Origin: Rotaria sordida
Lineage: Eukaryota; Rotifera; Eurotatoria; Philodinida; Philodinidae
Reading direction: 5' to 3'
DNA length: 64,000 bases
Assembly (NCBI GenBank): GCA_905250125.1
Contig: CAJNOL010000194.1
Span: 43,596-107,595, forward strand
Shown: piece by piece, positions 43,001-51,429 of the stretch
Position numbering within the stretch: position 1 is the stretch's first letter
Layout: every line of letters starts with the position of its first letter
Notes under the pieces: model-generated
The model's input: the letters and a program-made list of their open reading frames with translations, nothing else
What the model was told of the DNA's origin: nothing
Database searches by the model: none
Position numbers and translations under genes: made by a program

Positions 43001-46000
43001 ACAGGTGGATTTTATAGTATATATCTTGAACGAAATGTTTTTGTTGGTCAACCCAATGCACTTGCTAATGGTCTAGCACAAATTTGGACGAATCAAAATT
43101 TAGGTGTTCCAGCAGGAGTTTTATTTGTTCAATTACAAAATCAAATCCAATATATTTGTTCGGGAGGGTAAGAAAAAAACAGATTTTTATAAATAAAAAA
43201 AAAAATAAAATCAATTTTTTCGTTCTTAGACGAAAATCAGTAAGAGTTGATTATATTGTTCAAAGTCTATCAACAAATGTTGTTGTGAATAATTTAACTC
43301 CACCACCAAATTCTGCATTTGAACAACTTTATGGACAATATGTTAATGTAAAGTTTTAAAAAACAAATCATTTTTAATGAAATTTTTATTCTTTTTTTTT
43401 TTATAGACAAGTCGTTGTATCTCTTATCAAGCACATTGGTTATATTTAATTGAACCACGTCCATCAAATGATTTAATTCGTTCTGCATTAGAAAATGCAT
43501 GGCGTCAATCAAATAGTAAATTTATTTGTTTGATATTTTTTAGTCTAATTTTTATTAACATTTTCATTTGTCTAGATAATTTACAAATTAATATTTCACC
43601 GGAATTTTATTTTGATTCATCATATTTAACTATTAATAAGTAACTATGGTTTTTTTTAATTCAATTTTTAAAAAATTTTTTATTTTAGTCAAACATTAAC
43701 ACGTTTAACTTATACAATTAATTTAAATGGTTCCGATTTGTCTTCATTAATGGTTACACAACCATTACTAAATTCGATTTTATTATCAAATATTTATACA
43801 GGTATTCCATATAAGAAATTTTCTATTTATGTTGATGGAAATAAAATAAATTTAACAAGTCCAACAACATTATCAATGATACATCAAGCATTAAGAACAA
43901 GTTGGTCATTAGCTAATAGTAATCTATTTTCAGCAAATGATGTTTCTATTCCATCAATTAATTCGGCTTTATTAAAGTAAATATGTACAAAATTTTAGAA
44001 AAACAAAACAATCTAAATAGTTCTCTAATAGTTTAAATGATTGAGAGGAGGCTATTTTGTACTAAAGTTTTATCCAATTGAAATTTATCTATAATAATTG
44101 ATTAAAATGATCAACTTCAATTGTAGAAGTTCAATTACTCTCATTTGAGATCTTTAATAGGCATCTTGTTTATAGAACTAGTTAATTTAAATCAAAGCTT
44201 TTTCCTGATCATGAAGGACAATACAAACGTGTGAGTTTAGGAAAAATAAATTGATCTTTTTATTCTTAACAATTCTATAGAAATCAACGAGTCTGCAATA
44301 CTCTGGAGAGTTCTGTGAAATTTTCGACGAAAAAATATGCAATTTAAGAGGCATATTTTCTTGAGTTCTACTCTCTGATTTTACACAATTTTATAAGTCA
44401 TCATCGTTATGTTGTTGAACAATATTTCAAAGTAGATCAAACACTTGATTCTATTATATTTTTCCAAATATTGTAAGTTTCTGTAACTTCATCTTCAATG
44501 ATTATTGTTAAGAAAATATTTCAACAATATAGAGAAATGCTTTCTAGAAGAGTATATAAGTTGAACAGTTTTTCTCAGTCTAAAACTTTGTTTTTCATAG
44601 TCATTTCCTCCTTTCGAAAAATATGCATAAACTAACAGAATATTTACTTGATATGGTTTTACTCAATGCCATACAGTACTGGTCAAAAGTATAAGACTAA
44701 CGTATTTTTGATCTTTTTTTTCTACGATACATCAAGCATTTAATTCAAATCCAAATTGTGTTTGAATAGCCAATCAAATTCTCTATTAAAGTTTCATAGA
44801 TGAACCATACGAGGCAGAATATGTGAAAACTAGTTTTTAAGAGTATCATCTTAAAGTGCTCAGAATTCTAAATGAAATGAAGAGTTGCTGTGTTTCCTAC
44901 GACCTTCTCTTAAAAAGTTATTACCATAAAAAAAACAAAAATAAAAAGAACGCATTTTTTAGCAATGCTAGGATAAATTTCGTTTTTTTTAATTTTTTTG
45001 TGATGGCTATAACTTTTTAAGGAAGGATTGTAGGAAACGCAGCAACTCCTCATTTTGTTCAAGATTTTGTGTTCTTTAATATGGTGCTCTTACAAATTGA
45101 TTTTCACAGTCTTTTCAGTCCTAAAAAGTACCGTATTTATTTTTTTGAAAACCTTTCTCTTATAGTCTACCTATGAAATTTTGATAGAGAACTTGTTCTT
45201 GGATTTAAATTAAGTGTTCTATATTATAGAAAAAAAAATACCGAAGTTTTATATATTTGATCAGCAGTATAAATAACTATTATTGATCATTTATATAAAC
45301 CATGTGAATTACAAAGTGAAGATGTGATGATTGAAACTCTGAAGAACACGCAAATTATTTGAATCATTAATGAATTATTCATATTTTTCTTTTGTCGTAC
45401 AGATTTTTGAGACATGTTATGCAGATATAAAATGATTTTGATACATTTAGTAATGGACAAACTAAAATTGATTATATGATTGGTTTAAATTCGGGTGATA
45501 TTGGTGATTATTCTCAACCATCAGAAAGATCTTATACACAAATATTCAATCAAACAGGTTTACAAACATTAGTTTATACACGTTATATACCAGGATATAA
45601 TAATCTAATGATAACAAATAATAATCAAACATCTAATTTACCATTTTATTATCGATTTGGACCAATTGATGGGGTAAAAAATTGATCAAAATATAATTGA
45701 TATTCAAAATTGGTTTTTTCTTTTAATACATTCTTTTAGCTTGCCTGGTGGATTATTCTAATTATAGTTATTGGTATATTAACGATTTGGTTAATAATCT
45801 GTTTAATTTGTTATATATGTTGTCGACGACGGTAAGATTTAATTTTCTTTCTAATCTTAAACGCTTATTAATTAACACAATAGCTTATGCTTATATGAAA
45901 ACAGATCAAGAAATTCTTTTCATAATCAAATTTATAATTCAATCATACAATCAATTAATATTCCTAATCAAGAAGAAAATAATTATTTTGAATCATCTTT

Positions 46001-46564
46001 ACCTTCATTAACATTAGTTGAACAAGAAAATATTGTTCAACCAGAATTACGAGTTCGACGTTTATCACAACAAGATTGGCCATATTTTACTGCTTAAAAT
46101 ACTAATGATGTATATTTTCGTTTTTTTCCTACTTCAATATTTTCTTCTGTTTTTTGTTTTTAATAAGATCAAATTATTATGAATTATGAAAATAACTTCA
46201 TTTTTTTTTTGTTCTTATTATTAGCGCGGAACGAAATTCATCATCTGTAGTTATACATGATGTTCAACATGTATCGAATAATGAACCAATTTATGGAACA
46301 CATCCTATACTTTATCCATTATCAAAACGAAAACATTCAGTATCAGTTATCGATTTACAAGATCAACCATCAACAAGAGAATTTCGTCGACCAAAACGAA
46401 CAACAAGATCAGTATCACCATCAAATAGTTTTCGTTATATTTTACCATTTAATTCTCAACGAGAACAAAAAACAAAAAATTTTGAACAAACATCACTGGG
46501 TAATACACAAAATGTACCAATAACAATAACCAAAAGTCCTATGTATAATAATGATTATTTATAA
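19032..46564 (+). CDS. Giant Notch-ligand-like receptor: MNNL-DSL-EGF(60+)-CTLD-stalk-TM
   Basis: Reconstructed by joining about 52 exons at GT..AG sites with matching phases. Order: signal peptide (19032-19097), MNNL-like region (19514-20614), DSL (20672-20874), second DSL-like module (in 22484-22764), about 60-65 EGF-like repeats to 36415, a C-type lectin-like domain (37568-37966), a repetitive Asn-glycosylated stalk to 45673, a transmembrane helix (45740-45831) and one of two terminal exons (stops 46097 or 46564). Estimated product about 4,200 residues, type I membrane protein. Larger EGF exons include 25806-26432, 28168-28875, 30538-31055 and 32004-34242. Many EGF introns cut in phase 1 inside the Gly codon of GYTG. 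By family knowledge an MNNL-DSL head binds Notch; a ligand or adhesion role here is inference. Delta and Jagged carry about 8 and 16 EGFs. A 10-base gap at 36506-36515 leaves the join of the EGF and lectin parts unproven; two adjacent genes remain possible. Confidence 0.8.
19514..20614 (+). other. MNNL-like N-terminal domain of a Notch ligand (3 exons)
   Basis: Exons 19514-19686, 20209-20356 and 20418-20614. Key features resembling Delta/Jagged N-termini: a Cys-rich block (GQCCDGS ... [16 protein letters not shown]), [13 protein letters not shown], a hydrophobic beta-strand region with [20 protein letters not shown], and [12 protein letters not shown] just before the DSL domain. In Notch ligands this C2-like module contributes to receptor and lipid binding. 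Order and Cys placement fit; sequence identity is modest. Confidence 0.7.
20672..20874 (+). other. DSL domain exon
   Basis: Reads [15 protein letters not shown], then C-x5-YTC, then [14 protein letters not shown]. The spacing of six cysteines, the YYG motif, G-K-x-C and the PGW motif match the Delta/Serrate/LAG-2 domain, the Notch-binding module. The acceptor ATTAG at 20670-20671 and the donor at 20875 preserve phase. Confidence 0.85.
21590..22200. repeat. Foldback repeat in intron 21191-22483, copy 1 of an element at 63380-64000
   Basis: Shares long stretches with 63383-64000, for example AGATAAATGCATGGGAAGAT against AGATAAATGTATGGAAGGAT, and GAGTTATTTTTGACTCTTGT against GAGGTATTTTTGACTGTTGT. 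An internal inverted pair (about 21790-21833 and 21909-21950, GTTTGAAAGAGCCCG... against its complement) gives hairpin potential. Confidence 0.65.
22518..22652 (+). other. Second DSL-like module
   Basis: [14 protein letters not shown], then CSEGHFSC, then GGKICLPGW and a final Cys. The spacing is that of a DSL domain and includes the G-H-F-x-C motif typical of Delta. It is separated from the first DSL by one to two EGF-like units and by a long intron (21191-22483). Known Notch ligands carry one DSL domain, so this tandem pair is unusual. Confidence 0.7.
24868..25165. repeat. Foldback element in intron 24074-25445
   Basis: The left arm (about 24868-24960) contains GAACTTCTCTTCAACAATAA then CTCTCATGG. 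The right arm (about 25068-25165) carries the complement, CCATGAGAGTTATTGTTGAA then GAGAAGTTC. Arms extend about 90 bp with few mismatches around a spacer of about 100 bp. Confidence 0.75.
27209..27955. mobile_element. Palindromic MITE with TA flanks filling intron 27147-27976
   Basis: Left end CTAGTAAAATACGCGTTGAG and right end GAGCGTATTTTACTAA are inverted copies, each bordered by TA (27207-27208 and 27956-27957). Inner arm segments also pair, for example ATATCAAGAAGATAAAACGC against the complement of the segment before CATCTTCTTGATATATTC. No transposase is present. TA borders suggest a Tc1/mariner-type non-autonomous element. It accounts for about 90% of the intron, leaving only short sequences at each splice site. 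Confidence 0.7.
29812..30008. repeat. Foldback element in intron 28876-30315
   Basis: Left arm 29812-29886 (TTAGAATAGCCTGAAAGTTT, CAGCCAAAACGAATGTCC) and right arm 29934-30008 (ACATTCGTTTTGTCTGAAAC, TTTCAGGCAATTCTAAG) are inverted copies around a loop of about 50 bp. The CTGAAAGTTTCAG core and the GAATTTTCAA inner arm recur in the foldback near 48.9-49.1 kb. Confidence 0.75.
31515..31780 (-). pseudogene. hAT transposase C-terminal (dimerisation) remnant
   Basis: Minus-strand reading gives [12 protein letters not shown], then after a frameshift [20 protein letters not shown], then [11 protein letters not shown]. This is the hATC dimerisation signature (P-A-S-x-x-x-E-R-x-F-S, followed by a conserved LxxLxxNxx-type segment). 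The frameshift between 31725 and 31745 and the absence of upstream catalytic regions show that it is a dead fragment. It lies in intron 31056-32003 of the giant receptor, antisense to it. Just downstream on the minus strand, a short open segment near 31430-31505 may belong to the same element. Confidence 0.75.
34957..35627 (+). repeat. Intron made largely of dispersed repeat R, copy 2
   Basis: Contains CTGTTAGTGCAATCTCTACG at about 35109 and TTTTAGATCGTGTTTCACAA at about 35540, the two end motifs of repeat R seen at 14760-15045 and 54780-55200. Within it, 35385-35485 (AAAATCATTCCATAGCTG ... GTAGCCATTCAACCATAGC) recurs at 37130-37230. The exon boundary codon at its donor (GTT TA|GTAAGT, then T TGT) restores an EGF cysteine. 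Confidence 0.6.
36506..36515. other. Assembly gap (10 N)
   Basis: Ten N within or just after a short exon starting at 36485 (GGTTCATCATGGGAAATTATT). The true length is unknown. It interrupts the receptor gene between its last visible EGF unit and the lectin-like domain, so the sequence across it may be missing or mis-joined. Confidence 0.95.
36516..37567. repeat. Long intron or gap-adjacent segment with repeat sequence
   Basis: Contains 37130-37230 (CCAAAATCATTCCATGGCTG ... CAGCCATGGCGGC), a relative of 35385-35485. No coding exon was recognised between the gap and the acceptor at 37566-37567. Confidence 0.5.
37568..37966 (+). other. C-type lectin-like domain (2 exons)
   Basis: Exons 37568-37771 and 37844-37966. 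The reading [11 protein letters not shown], then [39 protein letters not shown], and RWQWL follows the CTLD order: CY start, ALxxC, LVxIxSxxE-like, WxSG and WxW. The EPN/QPD and WND calcium-sugar motifs are not evident, so sugar binding is doubtful and a protein-binding CTLD is more likely. Confidence 0.65.
38905..39303. repeat. Foldback element in intron 38853-39361
   Basis: Left arm 38905-39001 (TCTCGAAGAGGGTAAAAC ... AGGAGACACATGTTCGAGAA) and right arm 39211-39303 (TTCTCGAACATTTGTCTCCT ... CCTCTTCGATAATCAGAA) are inverted copies separated by about 210 bp. Confidence 0.7.
41792..42316. repeat. Foldback element in intron 41674-42411
   Basis: Left arm 41792-41885 (AATATGAACTGTTGATGACT then TGCACGTGCTGAGATATCCG) is mirrored at 42215-42316 (CGAATATCCAACTTTGTGCA then TGTCACAAACAGTTCATATG). 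Loop about 330 bp. The TGAACTGTT..TGACTTGCAC core pairs well; the rest is diverged. Confidence 0.65.
44672..45271. mobile_element. Tc1/mariner-like non-autonomous palindromic element
   Basis: Left end TACAGTACTGGTCAAAAGTA and right end, as complement, TATACTGCTGATCAAATATA are inverted copies of a CAGTxxTGxxCAAAAGT-type terminus typical of Tc1 transposons, bordered by TA. Inversion continues inward: ATTCAAATCC...ATTCTCTATTAAAGTTTCA mirrors TGAAATTTTGATAGAGAAC...GGATTTAAAT. The inner arms also pair around AGTTGCTGTGTTTCCTACGA against TGTAGGAAACGCAGCAACTC. No transposase reading frame remains. It sits in intron 43977-45450. Confidence 0.75.
45740..45831 (+). other. Transmembrane exon of the giant receptor
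   Basis: Encodes [20 protein letters not shown] then [10 protein letters not shown]: one hydrophobic helix of about 25 residues followed by a Cys/Arg stop-transfer. A type I orientation follows from the signal peptide. The donor CGACG|GTAAGA leaves phase 2 (CG), which both downstream terminal exons complete with C. Confidence 0.9.
45884..46097 (+). other. Terminal exon A (short cytoplasmic tail)
   Basis: Acceptor CACAATAG at 45882-45883. The first base C completes the CG of the TM exon. It encodes about 70 residues, polar and Asn/Gln-rich, with [19 protein letters not shown] and a C-terminus [13 protein letters not shown], then TAA 46095-46097. Confidence 0.65.
46225..46564 (+). other. Terminal exon B (alternative basic cytoplasmic tail)
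   Basis: Acceptor TATTATTAG at 46223-46224, starting with C in the same phase as exon A. Open for 112 residues: [55 protein letters not shown], and a C-terminus SPMYNNDYL before TAA 46562-46564. It has two basic clusters (KRKH and RRPKR) and possible Ser phosphorylation sites. Because exon A ends with its own stop and no donor was seen in it, A and B look mutually exclusive. AATAAA lies about 95 bp downstream. Confidence 0.6.
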
Positions 46565-47901
46565 TTATTATTTTATAAAGAGAACAGTATTTTGTTTTTT
46601 TTTTCTTTATTGTTTATTGTTATTAGTAAAAAAAAATTTCTTTCCTTCTTATTTAAAATAATAAAATTTAAAAATTTCTTTGATTAGTATTAATTTGAGA
46701 ATAATTAAAAGGAAAAGAAGAGAATATAAATATTCGACATTGAAAATGTTAGTCTTTTTTGTATGCGAATTTTCATAATATTTCGAAATTCGATCTTAGA
46801 TGTATATACAAAAAACACATATAATTATTTATCAAGAATATTACCGAATAATAGAAATTGTTTTTTCTTTATGAGACAAAAATGAGAACGAGAAATTGAG
46901 ATTATCCTTCATTGTTTCATAGTACTGATCTTATGAGTATCCTTGAAACTTTCCGGTGCTCTCTGGCCAATAAATAGATCCTTCATGTCCTGATAAATAA
47001 ATCTTTACAATGCTTTAATTCTCAGATCAATGATTCTGGCGTTCAGATCCGTGAATTTCCGCCAGAAAGACACCGTTTTTGACTGGAAAACTTCGAAAAA
47101 TGGTAGGAGCTTGGAAGCAAGAAGTAGGTGGGCAGATTTTTCCAATTCTGGTTGTGATCGGGTCGAGTCGGCCATCAGATTTCTGCTATTTTTCTGGCTG
47201 GCAATGACCCGTATTTCTTGACTCGTGTTAAATTCTTTTTCTCATTAAACAATCCGAATAAATATTAAAAATTCAACTAATACAATATTTCTTCTGCTAT
47301 TTACTAACTGAGTCTTTATAGATAAACATAATTTTACAAAGAATTGAAATTTTATTGCGAAAATTTGTTATAGCAATTAAGCGAAATTAGTTTCAAGGTC
47401 GATAGACAATTTTTTAAATTAATTGCACTTTGACCTTCAAGGTTTGCCTGTTCAATAAAATAGTATAATAATATACTACCCTGATCAATCTATATTTTGA
47501 CATACATATCTGTTATTTGAAGTTTTTCCCATTAAATTCATAGTTTATGATTTCTTATGTTCCACCTTTTAAAACTTCAGCAATATTTTCAAGGTTGAAT
47601 TGAACATTGATTGAAAACTAAACCTACTGTATGTTTAAATACTTATATTTCTCATTTAAAAATTTCAAATTATTTTGTTGAACCTTTTAAAATCATCTAT
47701 TTTTATGTTTTCAATTCATTTTGTTTAAGTCATATCAAAACTTTTATAACAATATATGACAAATATATTGTTCTATTATTCAATATATAAAGATCGAATG
47801 ATTTCATAACAAATAAAAGAGGAGTAAATGTGAGATTGAATTTAATTATGACAAATATGACAATTTATTAATAAATATAAAAAACTATGCCTTTAAAATA
47901 A
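46565..47901. other. Intergenic region after the giant gene
   Basis: The first ~150 bp fit a 3' UTR with AATAAA. The segment 46940-47220 is less AT-rich than its surroundings (TTTCCGGTGCTCTCTGGCC, GATCGGGTCGAGTCGG), but its open frame has no protein-like features. Nothing else is recognised. Confidence 0.45.
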
Positions 47902-48169
47902 TTAAATACGTTCGCTAGTAACATTAACAAAACCGTGTGGATCCATCGGCATTTTCTGTTTTTCTTTTAGACGTTTAGCTTCTTGTAATTCTTGAATAAC
48001 CGGCCATAGACAAAATGCCTAGAATAGAAATAAAAAAGAATTCATATTTAAAATATGAATATTCTTTTTTCTTTTACAAGATTAAGTTACTTACAAATAA
48101 AATAAGTATACAAACAGCGATCGTCACTGAAAGGACAACAACACCGACAATCACAACTGGTATTGTCAT
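47902..48169 (-). CDS. 63-residue single-pass membrane micropeptide, two exons
   Basis: Exon 1 (48169-48095) encodes MTIPVVIVGVVVLSVTIAVC then ILILF and ends at a GTAAGT donor. Exon 2 (48018-47902) follows a TTCTATTCTAG acceptor and encodes AFCLWPVIQELQEAKRLKEK, then QKMPMDPHGFVNVTSERI and a TAA stop. The intron is 76 bp in phase 0. One N-terminal transmembrane helix of about 28 residues, with a charged helical tail and no cleavable signal evident, gives a small integral membrane protein. Family not recognised. The frame, strong splice sites and clean amphipathic tail make chance unlikely. It lies tail-to-tail with the giant receptor gene, 1.3 kb away. Confidence 0.6.
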
Positions 48170-51100
48170 AATTTATTTTTCTATCTGAATTTTTATTTCA
48201 ATATATTTAATTTTGATATCTAGGTGTGAAAAAGAAAAAGTTTAACAGTAGAAAAAGAAAATTAGTTTTACAATGTGTTTTTCAGGACTTTTTTTTCTTC
48301 TTATATTGAAATAGTTAATCATTCTGTGACAATTTTTTTCTTTTCACGATGCAGCAATATAAAAAAAAACATTTTTTTTCCCTTTTAAGAACCCATTTGA
48401 TGCTCACGTGCAATAAAAAAAAAAATAGGAAAAAAGAAAGAACAGAACGAATAACTTGGCATAAAACTTTTTTTCTCGCTTTGTTTGCGTTCATTGTGAA
48501 TAAATATAATCATTTACTTGATGACGATTGCAGCAAATGTTTGTTCAAGGAAAATTGAAGTCCTCACTGAAGGTTATATTAGTACAAAAATACAAGGTAT
48601 GAATGATATGGTAAGTAAAATGTAGTACTTGAGACTAAAGTCTTATTCGAGGCGTACGAGTTTCTATTATTAACATTGAAGGTTAATCATATTAGAATAA
48701 TTCTAGCATGAACGAGGAAAGGTTCTTAACTGAAAAATGCTGATTGAACTGATTTTTTCCCCGTATATGGACTGCAGTATGATTAGTGGAAACTTGAAAG
48801 GACAAGGCTCTGTTTTCCAAAGTTATAGCTAATTTTTTCTGAGTTTTCAGCATTTGAGTAAGATATTCATGAATACATCTAATGATCGAATTTCAATCTG
48901 AAATTCTGATAACCATTAGAAGATCCTGAAAGTTTGGACCAACAGAAATATTTTTTTTCATGAAATATTGAATTTTCAAATCTCATTCATATCTGATAAG
49001 AAGATCATGAAAATCATGCTGTTCCAAAAATTGAACGTTTCATGAACGAACTATTTATTCTACTCGAAACTTTTAGCATCTTCTTAGGGCTATAAGATGT
49101 ACATATGGACAAAATTTCAGTTTGAAATTCGATCATTAGATGTCTCCGTCAATACTTTGACCACATGCTAAAATCTCATAAAAGTAGCTATAACTTTTTA
49201 AAAGAGATTCTTGCTCTTCAGGTTTTTGCTAATCTTACTGCGAGCTATTTACAGGCAAACAGAATCAGTTTAATTAGTGTTTGTTAGTTGTGAGTCTTCA
49301 CTCAGAAACTATCAATAATAGACTAGAATAATAAAACTATTCAAAATAAAAACCGAAATTTTCTCTTTCAACACTAATTAGACGAGATTTCTGTTTGATT
49401 CAATCGTTAACAAAACAAGTTTATTCCAATTGAATTTTTCGTTGGACCATCATTGCTTATTTGATCATATCATGAAATTCAATATTTTTATAGTACAAAT
49501 ATTTGTTACTTCAGTCATAGTTAGTTTTGTCGTTACAATTGTTATTAATTCAGTTTTCATTGCCATTATGTGTTCGAAACAATTTTATATAGATGCATGC
49601 ATTTACTTGATAGAAAACTATTCTAATTACCAAATTCATCGAAAATTAATTAAATTTTTCAAATTTTTTTGTCGATTTCAATGTTCTAGATAGAGACTGC
49701 CTCATTAAAAAGATTTTTAGTTCAAGCAAAAGGTGTTTTGATATCAAACACTTGAATTACAATCTACTGTTGTCATCTTGGGACATACTTTTTTTTTCTT
49801 TCATCATCTGCTATTTTTCAATGGAATGTAGCAATGAACAATAAGTCAATAATGGACTTCTTTTTTATAACTAAGGCCAAATGTGAAAGATCTATAAAAC
49901 TTTTTTTTTAATCTGCTATCACAACTTTGATAAAATAAAACAACTTGGTCAGAATATACATAATATTTTCGTCTAAAAAACAGTCAGATAAAATTAAATG
50001 GTTGAAAGCTTACTTGAAAAATTTAATAATTAGACATACACATCTATTTAAATAGGTAGACTTCTAAATATTTGATACTCTTGTTTTCACTCTTCTTTTT
50101 TCCATAAAAAAAAACTTTCAATACGAGGACGAATCATATTCAGTGTACTTTTCTGAAATTCTTCATCTATTGTCAAGAATCACTACATTCTCATTAGGAT
50201 AATTTACACGAAAAAATTGTCAACAGAATATCAATTGTAAACATACATAATTATAAACAGAAAAAAACCAGTTTTTAAATCAAATCATTTCTATTATATT
50301 TATTTTAAATGATCGATGTCAGTCAACTAATACTTTCATCAATAGTCAATTCTCGACGGAATGATGCCTAACTAAAAAGCCGTTTTATTTTTCTTGACAA
50401 AATATAAATACTATGCATTCGTGCACAATTTCACTTAATGTTTTATCCAGATTTTCTCCTCCAAAACTGCGATTTAAAACTCTAGACATATTTGGAATCG
50501 GATCGGCCCGATTTTTTATTGATTTTTTTGGGTATTAAGGCTAGTTTATTTTGATCGTTCTTAATGATTTCCACAGTTTTAATAATCAAGAGATATGAAA
50601 CAGGAAATATTCGACTGACAAATTTCGAGTCACCATCAAAATCACATTTCTAAATATTAAGCTAACACTTTCTCATCGTATAATGAGAGCCTCGAATCAT
50701 GCTGAATGAATTTATTATGCTCACAAAAAGTTAGTCGACCATTAGAAGTTAATTTCGGTCTAAAGTAGAGATTTTTCACCTCGAAATGTTGAGCTCACTT
50801 TTAGCTGACTCTCATAAAATATCAATAGCTAATAGTTTTCAGTTCATGTTTTAATTACTGAGTATTAGAAGAGATTCCGTTCCGCTATCAAGATCTTGCC
50901 AACTACTACCATCATGCAACTGTATTAAGAAATCTTAAAATAAGAAGTGTAGTATAAAAATCGTACATTTTAGTTCACCTTATCTTTCTGTCAACGATAG
51001 TATTCTTTTACGAATTGAAATGTCTTTCAGCTGTTTTAAATAATTATTTCAAATAAGAATAGATCAAACTTATCATTTGTAAAGAAATCATATCATTATT

Positions 51101-51429
51101 GAAAAAAGCCAGTCAAAGCACAGTATAGATGTTAGTTGCTTTGAGTTACTAGATGAAATGTGACAGACTGAAATAGTAGTTATTGCTATTAGAAACCATA
51201 AACACGCAATATATGGTAGAATAACCACTAACTCTGAGTGGTCCAAACTGATCTTCTAAGAGGTGCTACTTTATCAGCCCTCGCGCTGGATAAAACAATG
51301 ATTTCATTACCGTTTTTCTATACTACCCATTAATCAATTATTTATTAGTAAATTATTTATTTTCTTTTATTTTTAAATGAATAATGAAAATGACAAATAA
51401 AAGTAATGAAGAAAGAAAAAAACTGAATG
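48170..51429. other. Intergenic with one foldback; no confident gene
   Basis: Contains the foldback 48878-49142. A plus-strand open frame at 49490-49693, starting at an internal ATG, would encode a hydrophobic N-terminus followed by a Cys-containing basic tail (MKFNIFIVQIFVTSVIV...). It has no homologue I recognise and could be chance in AT-rich DNA. The rest shows homopolymer runs only. Confidence 0.45.
48878..49142. repeat. Intergenic foldback element
   Basis: Left arm from 48878 (TCTAATGATCGAATTTCAAT then CTGAAATTC) and right arm ending 49142 (TTTCAGTTTGAAATTCGATC then ATTAGA) are inverted copies with inner arms including GAAGATCCTGAAAGTTT against AAACTTTTAGCATCTTC. Related in core sequence to the foldback at 29812-30008. 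Confidence 0.7.

Larger units (their letters stand above)
38019..45673 (+). other. Repetitive glycosylated stalk region of unknown fold (18 exons)
   Basis: About 1,090 residues over many small exons. It is rich in Asn, Gln, Ser, Thr, Ile and Tyr with numerous N-x-S/T sites. Recurrent units of about 100-130 residues alternate a beta-strand-like segment ([35 protein letters not shown]) with a helix-like segment ([38 protein letters not shown]). The alternating beta/alpha pattern and juxtamembrane position recall tandem SEA-like modules, but no autoproteolytic G-SVVV site was seen. The domain assignment is inference. Confidence 0.55.

Noticed and set aside
47030-47221. 63-codon open frame in a less AT-rich patch
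   Set aside because: No recognisable motif, and no splice partner; probably repeat-derived or chance.
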